10,788 nucleotides of DNA from an uncultured Flavobacteriales bacterium (GTDB lineage Bacteria; Bacteroidota; Bacteroidia; Palsa-965): NCBI GenBank assembly GCA_946478675.1, contig CAMLEF010000136.1, positions 1-10,788 of the forward strand. The letters run 5' to 3'. The notes beneath the pieces are model-generated. The model was not told where the DNA came from. It searched no databases and was given only the letters and a program-made list of their open reading frames with translations. Below are positions 1-6,700 of this stretch, piece by piece; the stretch's first letter is position 1; each line of letters opens with the position of its first letter. The position numbers and the translations under genes are program-made.

Positions 1-998
1 TTTTCCAAACCGGAAATATTCGGAATGCCTTCCTGCGAGGCGAGCACGACGGCGCTGGCTCCTGCGCGCTGCAGCGTGAGATCGGGAATCGGCAATCCGA
101 GCACGGCGCGCAAATGCAATTCAAATTCGTTCAGCGGAAGCGTATTCGCCAGCGTAACCATGCCGGTGTCGTGCGGGCGCGGTGAGAGCTCGGAGAAATA
201 AACGCCGTTTTCCGAGAGGAAATATTCGACGCCCCAGATGCCGTAGCCGGACAAAGCGCGTGTGACTTTCTCCGCCATCTCCTGCGCTTCTTTGATGTGC
301 GCTTCACTCATCGGGTGCGGCATCCACGATTCCATGTAATCGCCGCGCTCCTGGCGGTGACCGATGGGAGGACAGAAAAGCGTTTTACCGTTCTTCTGCG
401 TGATGGTGAGCAGCGTGATCTCCGATTCGAATTGGATGAATTCTTCGACGATGACTTCCATGAGATCGCCGCGCGTGCCGCTCATCGCATAGTTCCAGGC
501 TTTCTCGATGTCGGCTTCCGTTTTCACGACGCTTTGTCCTTTGCCCGACGAAGACATCAACGGCTTCACCACGCAGGGAATGCCGATCGCATCGACGGCT
601 TCCTTGAATTCGTTGAGCGTGGTGGCGTATGCATATTTCGCTGTGCGCAGGCCGAGCTCTTTCGCGGCAAGATCACGAATGGCTTTGCGGTTCATCGTGA
701 AATTCGCAGCACGCGCGCTGGGGACCACCTGGATGCCCTGCTGTTCGTAATCGTAAAAACGTTCGGTGCGGATCGCTTCGATCTCGGGAACGATGAGATC
801 GGGACGATGTTTCGCCACAACCGCATCGAGCGCGGAACCGTCGAGCATGTTGATCACTTCGCGTTCATCGGCGACTTGCTGTGCGGGCGAATCGTTGTAC
901 GAATCGACAGCGATGACGTATTGACCGAGGCGTTTGGCAGCGATGGTAAATTCTTTTCCGAGCTCACCGGAACCCAGCAGGAGGATTTTCTTTTTCAA
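1..998 (-). CDS. purT: Formate-dependent phosphoribosylglycinamide formyltransferase (GART 2), C-terminus cut off
   Basis: PurT is a cytoplasmic ATP-grasp enzyme that uses formate and ATP to formylate GAR to FGAR in de novo purine synthesis, bypassing folate-dependent PurN. The 332 visible codons align by recall along E. coli PurT: GSGELGKE (residues 9-16), INMLDG (49-54), PEIEAI (71-76), ATP-grasp [10 protein letters not shown] (145-154), GHRQERGDY (213-221) and SPRPHDTGM (272-280). The family is about 390 residues, so roughly 55-60 C-terminal residues lie beyond position 1. The start is a TTG at 998-996, giving M-KKKILLLG; there is no in-frame ATG nearby, and the family begins just before this glycine motif. 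No Shine-Dalgarno is visible, which is usual for Bacteroidota. The gene is transcribed divergently from the phosphatase gene at 1283. Identity is near certain; the start codon is probable. Confidence 0.96.
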   Translation of the reverse strand, partial: MKKKILLLGSGELGKEFTIAAKRLGQYVIAVDSYNDSPAQQVADEREVINMLDGSALDAVVAKHRPDLIVPEIEAIRTERFYDYEQQGIQVVPSARAANFTMNRKAIRDLAAKELGLRTAKYAYATTLNEFKEAVDAIGIPCVVKPLMSSSGKGQSVVKTEADIEKAWNYAMSGTRGDLMEVIVEEFIQFESEITLLTITQKNGKTLFCPPIGHRQERGDYMESWMPHPMSEAHIKEAQEMAEKVTRALSGYGIWGVEYFLSENGVYFSELSPRPHDTGMVTLANTLPLNEFELHLRAVLGLPIPDLTLQRAGASAVVLASQEGIPNISGLE

Positions 999-1004
999 GG
1001 GGTG

Positions 1005-1035
1005 CGAATTACGAATGAAACGCGAATATACGAAT
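1005..1035. repeat. Four short CGAAT repeats upstream of purT
   Basis: The pentamer CGAAT occurs four times within 31 bp, starting at 1005, 1012, 1023 and 1031 (gaps of 7, 11 and 8 bp between starts). The cluster lies immediately upstream of the purT TTG start and overlaps its candidate -7 box. On the purT-sense strand it reads as repeated ATTCG. It could be a protein-binding cluster, a degenerate low-complexity repeat, or chance; no function is claimed. Confidence 0.4.
1023..1030 (-). promoter_or_regulatory. Candidate Bacteroidota -7 box for purT
   Basis: On the minus strand these bases read TATATTCG, one mismatch from the Bacteroidota -7 consensus TAnnTTTG. The box ends 24 nt before the TTG start. 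No TTG-type -33 element lies at the expected spacing of about 19 bp, so this rests on the -7 box alone. Confidence 0.35.
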
Positions 1036-1167
1036 GCAGGCGTCGATCGGCAGTACGCGCGGTAACACAACCAGGTAATTCTTTCCTCAGCGGAATTTCT
1101 CTTCGCATTACACAATTGTCGCGGCATGATTTTTTAACCCGGCAGTTATGCTCGTGTCAATCAATTC

Positions 1168-1179
1168 TTCGCTAGCGAA
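1168..1179. other. 12-bp perfect palindrome in the purT/phosphatase divergent region
   Basis: TTCGCTAGCGAA is a perfect 12-bp inverted repeat with no spacer, sitting between the two divergent genes. Such a site could be a dimeric repressor operator. The rest of the 284-bp intergenic region (999-1282) shows no plausible small gene and no RNA gene that I recognise. A single palindrome of this length may be chance. Confidence 0.25.
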
Positions 1180-1268
1180 AAGACAAACCGGCGAAAGAAG
1201 CAAACACGAAACAGGACCTGCTGAAATTGCTGCGGCAGTATGAACGCGGGAAGAATAAACCCGATGCT

Positions 1269-1276
1269 TATCTTCG
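1269..1276 (+). promoter_or_regulatory. Candidate -7 box for the first phosphatase gene
   Basis: TATCTTCG fits TAnnTTTG with one mismatch and resembles the TATTTTCG upstream of the gene at 4658. Only six bases separate it from the ATG at 1283, so a transcript started here would have almost no leader. No TTG -33 element is seen at about 19 bp spacing. Confidence 0.4.
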
Positions 1277-1282
1277 TTATTG

Positions 1283-3211
1283 ATGTCTTCCCCCACAACC
1301 CCAACTCTTTCTCCGCTCGAAAAACAACTGGAACAAGCTTCTTCTCCCGAAGAGCGCCTGGTGCTGCTGAACGATCTTGCCTGGCAATTGCGGCAGCAGG
1401 ATATTCCGCGGAGTCGCGCACTCGCCGATGAAGCGCTGTTACTCGCAGAACGCGAAAAAAATCTTATGCAGAAAGGGCGTGCGTTACGTGCGCTGGGAAG
1501 TGCGGAAGATCTTTCGAACCAGCCGCAGCAGGCGTTGCTGTATCTCCGCCAGGCCGCAGAAATTTTCACGCAGCTCGACGATACCGACCAGCTTATCGGC
1601 ACGAACAACCTCATCGGGAAAACGCTGATGTATCTCGGCGATCTTCCGGGAGCGCTCGCAGTGTTCCAGGAAAACGAACGCATCGCGCAACGCATCCGCA
1701 ACGAGCAGCACCAGGCTGACGCGCTGCTGACACAAGGCGCTGTGCATCTCCGCAACAAAGAATATCGCCGCGCGGAAAAAATGCTGCGCGAAAGTCTTGC
1801 CGTTTGCCGCAGGATCGGTTTCGCTGCCGGCGAAGGACGTGCGCTGCAAAACCTGAGCGCCATTTACATCGAGGAGAAAAATTTCGAAGAAGGACTGCGC
1901 ACCGCCAACGAAGCATGTCCGATCTTCGAACGTCTTGGTGAAAACGTCAGCATTGCGAATTGCCTCAGCAACGCGGCAACTGCTTTGCTTGGATTAAACC
2001 GTCTCGAAGAAGCGGAAGCATTGTTCATGCGCACGCGCGAGATGCGTTTGGCGAATAAGGAACAGCTTCATCTCGTCAACAATTACATTTCCACCGCTGC
2101 GCTTTATCTCCTGCAAAAACGATTCGACGAAGCGAAACGCGATCTCGACACCGGGTTGGAAATGGCGACTGCCGTGCACAACGTTTTCCAGCTGACGCAT
2201 CTTCACAAATCGTATTGCGAATTGTACGAAGCGCAGGGCTTGTACCGCGAAGCGCTGGAGCATTACAAGAAGTTTCACGCGTACGAAGAGGAAGTCAGCA
2301 GCAACGAACGCCAACGCGAGCTGCGCAACCTGCAGGTGCGGGCGGAAGTCGACAAGCTCGAAAATGAAAAAGAGCTGTACCGCAAACACACGCTCGTGCT
2401 CGAGGAAGCCAACCGTCAGATCAGCACGCAGAAAGAGCTGATCGAAGAGAAGAACAAAGACATCACCGACAGCATTCATTATGCGCGGCGCATCCAGGAA
2501 GCGTTATTGCCTTCGGACGAAGAACTGCAACGGCAATTGCCCGGCTGCTTTGTTTTTTATCGGCCGAAAGATATCGTGAGCGGCGATTTCTATTGGCTGG
2601 AAGAGAAGAACGGGCTCGTTCTCTTTGCGGTCGCCGATTGCACGGGACACGGCGTTCCCGGCGCGCTGATGAGCATGATTGGTCACAATCTTTTGCACCA
2701 GGTTGCCGGAGAGCTTTCCGATCTTCAGCCCGGCAACATTCTTTCGCAGCTCGATCATGGCTTGCGCCAAACGCTCAAGCAGCATTCCGCCGATTCGGGC
2801 AATAACGACGGCATGGACATCCTGCTGTGCGTAATCGATCGCGCGAAACGACAGCTGCGCTTCAGCGGATCACGGCGGCCGCTCTGGTTATTCCGCAACG
2901 GAGAAGCCACCGAATTCAAAGGCGAACGCACGTACGTCGGCGGAAAGGGTGAAGGTTTCCGCGAATTCACGACGCACACGCTCGACTGCCGCGAAGGCGA
3001 CTGGCTCTACTTGTTCTCCGACGGATTCGCCGATCAGTTCGGGGGACCGGAACAGAAAAAATACCAGACGGGCCGCTTCCGGAATTTCCTTTCGGGCATT
3101 ACGCAAGAATCGGGCGTAACACAACAGCGATTACTCGAAAGCGAATTTCTCCACTGGAAAGGCGATGCGGAACAGCTCGACGACATTCTCGTGGCGGGCA
3201 TTCCGTTCTGA
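1283..3211 (+). CDS. Soluble TPR-coiled-coil-SpoIIE/PP2C serine phosphatase (RsbU-like)
   Basis: Predicted cytoplasmic Mn/Mg-dependent Ser/Thr phosphatase of the SpoIIE/RsbU type under a TPR sensor (642 aa). About eight TPRs span residues 24-337 in an exact 40-residue register. A coiled coil (about 340-415) carries EEKNK (388-392), then DSIHYARRIQ. The phosphatase domain follows with SGDFYW (D435), DCTGHG (D452), DGMD (509-512), SDGFADQFGG (D580) and LDDI (D633-D634), so all expected metal-site acids are present. There is no signal peptide or membrane helix. The ATG at 1283 is preferred over a TTG one codon upstream. It is unusual in having SRRPLW (530-535) where its neighbours have a NNP motif, and VGG where two others have FPVG or FPAG. 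Related proteins in Firmicutes dephosphorylate STAS anti-anti-sigma factors; the target here is unknown. Confidence 0.93.
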   Translation: MSSPTTPTLSPLEKQLEQASSPEERLVLLNDLAWQLRQQDIPRSRALADEALLLAEREKNLMQKGRALRALGSAEDLSNQPQQALLYLRQAAEIFTQLDDTDQLIGTNNLIGKTLMYLGDLPGALAVFQENERIAQRIRNEQHQADALLTQGAVHLRNKEYRRAEKMLRESLAVCRRIGFAAGEGRALQNLSAIYIEEKNFEEGLRTANEACPIFERLGENVSIANCLSNAATALLGLNRLEEAEALFMRTREMRLANKEQLHLVNNYISTAALYLLQKRFDEAKRDLDTGLEMATAVHNVFQLTHLHKSYCELYEAQGLYREALEHYKKFHAYEEEVSSNERQRELRNLQVRAEVDKLENEKELYRKHTLVLEEANRQISTQKELIEEKNKDITDSIHYARRIQEALLPSDEELQRQLPGCFVFYRPKDIVSGDFYWLEEKNGLVLFAVADCTGHGVPGALMSMIGHNLLHQVAGELSDLQPGNILSQLDHGLRQTLKQHSADSGNNDGMDILLCVIDRAKRQLRFSGSRRPLWLFRNGEATEFKGERTYVGGKGEGFREFTTHTLDCREGDWLYLFSDGFADQFGGPEQKKYQTGRFRNFLSGITQESGVTQQRLLESEFLHWKGDAEQLDDILVAGIPF

Positions 3212-3249
3212 GCACAGCGAAAACAACGACCAGCACGCTTTCTATTTTT

Positions 3250-3257
3250 TAACTTTG
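3250..3257 (+). promoter_or_regulatory. Candidate -7 box for kbl
   Basis: TAACTTTG matches the Bacteroidota TAnnTTTG consensus fully. It lies 28 nt upstream of the kbl ATG, within the 74-bp gap after the first phosphatase gene, and follows a T-rich tract. No TTG -33 element is seen about 19 bp upstream. It suggests that kbl has its own transcription start. Confidence 0.5.
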
Positions 3258-3285
3258 AGCCTTAAACAAAAAACCTTGAACCGTT

Positions 3286-4500
3286 ATGTACGGCAACTAT
3301 AAAGAATTCCTGCAGAGCGAGCTGAAGTCGATCGAAGAAGCGGGCCTTTTCAAACGCGAACGCATCATCACGACACCGCAGGGCGCGAGCGTGAAAGTGA
3401 ACGCCCGCCCGGATGACACGGTCGGACGGGGTAAAGACGTGCTCATTTTCTGCGCGAACAATTACCTCGGCCTTTCTTCCCATCCGAAAGTGGTGGAAGC
3501 AGCGCATAAAACGCTCGATACGCACGGCTACGGCATGTCGTCGGTGCGCTTCATCTGCGGCACGCAGGATATTCACAAAACGCTGGAAGAAAAGATCGCG
3601 AAGTTCCACGGCACCGAGGATACGATCCTGTACGCGGCGTGCTTCGATGCGAACGGCGGCGTTTTCGAACCGCTGCTCGGCGAGCAGGACGCGATCATTT
3701 CCGACGAGCTCAACCACGCTTCCATTATCGACGGCGTGCGGTTGTGCAAGGCGCAGCGTTTCCGTTACAAGAACTGCGACATGAACGATCTCGAGACGCA
3801 GCTCAAAGCCGCAGCGAATTGCCGTTTCAAGATCATCGTCACCGACGGCGTGTTCTCGATGGACGGCTTCGTGGCGCCGATCGACAAGATCTGTGACCTC
3901 GCGGATAAATACGGCGCATTAGTGATGGTGGACGAATCGCATGCGACGGGCTTCATCGGCAAAACCGGCCGTGGCGCAACGGAAGCAGCGAACGCAATGG
4001 GCCGTGTCGACATCATCACGGGCACGCTCGGCAAAGCGCTGGGTGGCGCGATGGGCGGCTTCACCACCGGGCGCAAAGAGATCATCGAGCTGCTTCGCCA
4101 GCGTTCGCGTCCGTACCTCTTCTCCAACTCGCTCGCCCCGCACATCGTCGGCGCTTCGATCGCGGTATTCGACATGCTCAGCGAAACGACCGAGCTTCGC
4201 GACAAGCTCGAGTGGAACGTAAAATATTTCAAGGCAGGCATGGATCGCATCGGCCTCGATTACAAAAAAGGCGATTCGGCGATTGTGCCGGTGATGCTGT
4301 ACGACGCGAAACTCTCGCAGGTATTCGCCGACAAGCTGCTGCAGGAAGGCATTTACGTGATCGGCTTCTTCTATCCCGTCGTGGCGAAAGGGCAAGCGCG
4401 CATCCGTGTGCAGCTTTCCGCAGGACACGAGAAAGAACATCTCGACAAAGCGATCGCCGCATTCGGGAAAATCGGCAAAGAGCTCGGCGTGATCAAATAG
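3286..4500 (+). CDS. kbl: Glycine C-acetyltransferase (2-amino-3-ketobutyrate CoA ligase)
   Basis: A PLP-dependent alpha-oxoamine synthase that cleaves 2-amino-3-oxobutyrate with CoA to glycine and acetyl-CoA, the second step of threonine breakdown after threonine dehydrogenase. The 404 residues follow E. coli Kbl closely: CANNYLGL (56-63), [13 protein letters not shown] (86-98), CFDANGG (119-125), [14 protein letters not shown] (143-156), the PLP-nitrogen Asp in VDESHA (D216, H219), the Schiff-base lysine in [10 protein letters not shown] (K250), and [15 protein letters not shown]. These shared stretches favour Kbl over the related serine palmitoyltransferase common in Bacteroidota. No threonine dehydrogenase gene is adjacent. 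It lies between two phosphatase genes with its own likely promoter and a strong terminator, so it appears to be an independent transcription unit. Confidence 0.96.
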   Translation: MYGNYKEFLQSELKSIEEAGLFKRERIITTPQGASVKVNARPDDTVGRGKDVLIFCANNYLGLSSHPKVVEAAHKTLDTHGYGMSSVRFICGTQDIHKTLEEKIAKFHGTEDTILYAACFDANGGVFEPLLGEQDAIISDELNHASIIDGVRLCKAQRFRYKNCDMNDLETQLKAAANCRFKIIVTDGVFSMDGFVAPIDKICDLADKYGALVMVDESHATGFIGKTGRGATEAANAMGRVDIITGTLGKALGGAMGGFTTGRKEIIELLRQRSRPYLFSNSLAPHIVGASIAVFDMLSETTELRDKLEWNVKYFKAGMDRIGLDYKKGDSAIVPVMLYDAKLSQVFADKLLQEGIYVIGFFYPVVAKGQARIRVQLSAGHEKEHLDKAIAAFGKIGKELGVIK

Positions 4501-4519
4501 CGTTTCTTCAAAACACGAC

Positions 4520-4560
4520 AACGCGCATTTCCCGGAAAGGAGATGCGCGTTTATTTTTTG
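4520..4560 (+). terminator. Rho-independent terminator after kbl
   Basis: Bases 4520-4532 pair with 4539-4551 to form a 13-bp stem with one G-U wobble and a six-base loop (CGGAAA). TTATTTTTTG follows at 4551-4560. It lies 19 nt after the kbl stop and should separate kbl from the downstream phosphatase genes. There is no A-rich tract on the left side, so it looks one-directional. Confidence 0.88.
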
Positions 4561-4614
4561 CATCAGCGATAGCCTACTTTCTTAAGCGAAACGGATGATT
4601 TTAAATTTTACGCC

Positions 4615-4644
4615 TTGCATCCGTACGATTTCCGTGTATTTTCG
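4615..4644 (+). promoter_or_regulatory. Bacteroidota-type promoter for the membrane phosphatase at 4658
   Basis: TTG (4615-4617), a 19-bp spacer and TATTTTCG (4637-4644) fit the Bacteroidota promoter pattern of TTG, about 19 bp, TAnnTTTG, with one mismatch in the -7 box. It follows the kbl terminator and ends 13 bp before the ATG at 4658. A transcript from here would exclude the in-frame ATG at 4595, supporting the shorter start. This is the only promoter in the window with both elements at good spacing. Confidence 0.6.
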
Positions 4645-4657
4645 TTCGCCTGCTTTT

Positions 4658-6610
4658 ATGAAACGATTCTTAACCTCATTGCTGTTCTGCATTGCCTTTT
4701 CACTCACGCATGCGCAGCAATTGCCCGACAGCCTTCGCACGCTCTTCCGCGCGAAAGACGATTCCACCAAAGCCAAACAGATTGTCGGCGCGGCGGATGA
4801 ATTGAAAACTACGTACAAGGAATTCGCGTATGTGCTTACCGACAGCGCGCTTGCATTGAGCAAACGGATAAAATTTCTTCCCGCCGAAGCACTCGCGTAC
4901 AAGATCAAAGGCATTCTCGCCGACAACGACGGGCAATACAATGCGTCGGTGAGCTGGTACCTGAAAGCGATCGAAGATTACCGGAAGATGAAGGATGAAG
5001 TCGGCGTGGCGCGTTGCGAAGCGAACATCGGCATCATCCTGCGCAACACGAAAAAATACGCAGAGGCGATGGACTATTTCCGGCAGAGCATCGCCGTTTT
5101 CCAGCAGCATCATTTTGACCGCGGGGTCATGATCTGCGATGAGAACCTCGGCATTTGCAAGATGTACCTCAACGAATTCGACAGCGCCGAATATTTTTTC
5201 CTGCAGGCGGAAGCGATCATGAACCGCACGGGCAGCATCGATCCGATGGTGTGGGGCAATCTTGGAAATGTCTATTCGAAGAAAAAAGAATACGCCAAAG
5301 CGGAAGGCTATTTCCAGCAATGTGTCGACTACTACAATAAAAATGCGCCCACGGATTTCGGCCTTTCGGTCTGGCTGCAGAACATGGCGGGAAATTACAT
5401 CGCGGAGAAAAAATACGCGTTGGCGCTGCCGTTGCTCGAACGCGTCAGGACGATGAACGCCGATCATTTTTACACGCGCGAAAACACTTACGTGTACGAG
5501 GATTTAATGCGCTGTTACCAGGAAACGGGCAACACGGCCAAAGCGCTCGAATGCGCCAAAACGCTGATGAAGATCCGCGACACGATCTACAATTCCGACA
5601 ACCTTCTCCAGCTGAACGAAATGAAAACGCAATTCGAAACGGAGAAAAAAGAATTGCAGATCGACAATCTCAAAAAAGAGAAAGCGCTGAAGGACGTCGA
5701 GATCGACCGCAAAGCCGCCGAGAGCCGCAACTTCGCATTGGGATTGATCGCAGCGTTGATCCTGCTGATCGTATCCGCGGTTATGATCTACCAGAAGATC
5801 CGCTCCAACCGCGTGATCAGCGAACAGAAGCAGCTCGTGGAAGTCCAGAAAGCCGTTGTCGAAGAGAAGAACAAAGAAATCCTCGACAGCATTCATTACG
5901 CGAAACGCATCCAGGGCGCCCTGCTCGCCACCGATGAAATGCTGCAGCGCAACCTGCCGGAATACTTCGTGCTTTACCTTCCGAAAGACATCGTCAGCGG
6001 CGATTTTTACTGGGCGACGGAAAAAGACGGCAACTTCTTCCTCGCCGTTTGCGATTCTACGGGCCACGGCGTTCCCGGCGCATTCATGTCGCTGCTGAAT
6101 TCCTCGTTCCTCAACGAAGCGATCACGGAGAAAAACATGACCGCACCCGGCGCCATCTTCGATCATACGCGCACGCGACTGCTCTCGCACCTTTCCGAAA
6201 ACGAAAGCCAGGACGGCATGGACGGCATTCTCCTCCGGAAATCGGCGAACGTCATCGAATATGCGGCGGCTTACAATAATCCGGTGCTGCTGCGCGACGG
6301 TATGGCTACCGAGCTTTCCGCAGACCGGATGCCGGTGGGAAAATCGCATGGCGCGGTGCAACCGTTCCGCACGTTCCGGCAAACGATGCAGCGCGACGAC
6401 ATGTTGTACCTGTTCACCGACGGTTACGCGGACCAGTTCGGCGGGCCCGATGGAAAAAAGTTCCGTCACAAGCAGCTGCTTGCATTGCTGCAGGAAATTC
6501 ATCGTCACCCGGCGGAAGAACAGAAGCGTTTGCTGCTCGAACGTTTTTCCGCCTGGAAAGGCGCATTGGAGCAGGTCGACGACATTCTTATCGCCGGTAT
6601 CCGTTTTTGA
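4658..6610 (+). CDS. Membrane-anchored TPR-SpoIIE/PP2C serine phosphatase with signal peptide
   Basis: Predicted transmembrane sensor phosphatase (650 aa). A signal peptide covers residues 1-19 (MKRFLTSLLF..., likely cleavage THA|QQ). About six TPRs follow (78-310), then a charged helix, one membrane helix (359-378) with basic residues after it (QKIRSNR), a coiled coil with EEKNK (402-406) and DSIHYAKRIQ, and the phosphatase domain: SGDFYW (D449), DSTGHG (D466), DGMD (519-522), TDGYADQFGG (D588), VDDI (D641-D642). The positive-inside rule puts the TPRs in the periplasm and the enzyme in the cytoplasm. An in-frame ATG at 4595 would add 21 residues and bury the signal peptide; the signal peptide and the promoter at 4615-4644 favour 4658. 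The catalytic domain is closest to that of the gene at 6701, 90 bp downstream. Substrate unknown. Confidence 0.93.
   Translation: MKRFLTSLLFCIAFSLTHAQQLPDSLRTLFRAKDDSTKAKQIVGAADELKTTYKEFAYVLTDSALALSKRIKFLPAEALAYKIKGILADNDGQYNASVSWYLKAIEDYRKMKDEVGVARCEANIGIILRNTKKYAEAMDYFRQSIAVFQQHHFDRGVMICDENLGICKMYLNEFDSAEYFFLQAEAIMNRTGSIDPMVWGNLGNVYSKKKEYAKAEGYFQQCVDYYNKNAPTDFGLSVWLQNMAGNYIAEKKYALALPLLERVRTMNADHFYTRENTYVYEDLMRCYQETGNTAKALECAKTLMKIRDTIYNSDNLLQLNEMKTQFETEKKELQIDNLKKEKALKDVEIDRKAAESRNFALGLIAALILLIVSAVMIYQKIRSNRVISEQKQLVEVQKAVVEEKNKEILDSIHYAKRIQGALLATDEMLQRNLPEYFVLYLPKDIVSGDFYWATEKDGNFFLAVCDSTGHGVPGAFMSLLNSSFLNEAITEKNMTAPGAIFDHTRTRLLSHLSENESQDGMDGILLRKSANVIEYAAAYNNPVLLRDGMATELSADRMPVGKSHGAVQPFRTFRQTMQRDDMLYLFTDGYADQFGGPDGKKFRHKQLLALLQEIHRHPAEEQKRLLLERFSAWKGALEQVDDILIAGIRF
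5980..6022 (+). repeat. 43-bp exact repeat, copy 1 (phosphatase active-site region)
   Basis: These 43 bases in the gene at 4658 are identical to 7945-7987 in the gene at 6701. They encode the active-site stretch PKDIVSGDFYWATE. Flanking codons differ at many third positions. Confidence 0.9.
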
Positions 6611-6635
6611 GGCACGGGAATCAGCCGTGGAATTT

Positions 6636-6643
6636 TATCTTAG
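6636..6643 (+). promoter_or_regulatory. Weak -7-like box in the gap before the soluble phosphatase at 6701
   Basis: TATCTTAG has one mismatch to TAnnTTTG and lies 57 nt before the ATG at 6701. The nearest upstream TTG (6607-6609) is 26 bp away, longer than usual. The gene may instead be co-transcribed with the phosphatase gene that ends at 6610. Confidence 0.2.
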
Positions 6644-6700
6644 TAGAACACCATCCGGAATGCAGCGGTTTTCGCAGGGAACCCGCATAACTTCTCGCTT

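Noticed and set aside
297..1175. A 292-codon plus-strand open frame opposite purT
   Set aside because: It lies mostly antisense to a well-conserved purT and has no recognisable motif; purT on the minus strand explains the region.
1108..1863. A 251-codon minus-strand open frame across the divergent region and the first phosphatase gene
   Set aside because: Ser/Arg/Cys-rich composition and antisense position over TPR repeats indicate a shadow frame.
3216..3249. Possible terminator after the first phosphatase gene
   Set aside because: A T-rich run exists, but only a four-base-pair stem (AGCG/CGCT) precedes it. The T-rich run may simply be promoter-proximal sequence for kbl.
3286..4500. Serine palmitoyltransferase, a related alpha-oxoamine synthase common in Bacteroidota
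   Set aside because: The near-N-terminal [27 protein letters not shown] and [14 protein letters not shown] motifs match Kbl, not serine palmitoyltransferase.
4558..4582. Alternative promoter (TTG, 14 bp, TACTTTCT) upstream of the 4658 gene
   Set aside because: Spacing is short and the -7 box ends CT instead of TG; the TTG-N19-TATTTTCG promoter just downstream fits better.
4595..4657. An in-frame upstream ATG adding 21 residues to the 4658 membrane phosphatase
   Set aside because: It would place extra residues before a clean signal peptide, and its ATG lies upstream of the best promoter (4615-4644), so a transcript from that promoter would not contain it.
6613..6629. Possible terminator hairpin after the gene ending at 6610 (CACGG pairing with CCGTG)
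   Set aside because: The stem is only five base pairs and is followed by GAATTTTAT rather than a real T-run; too weak to call.
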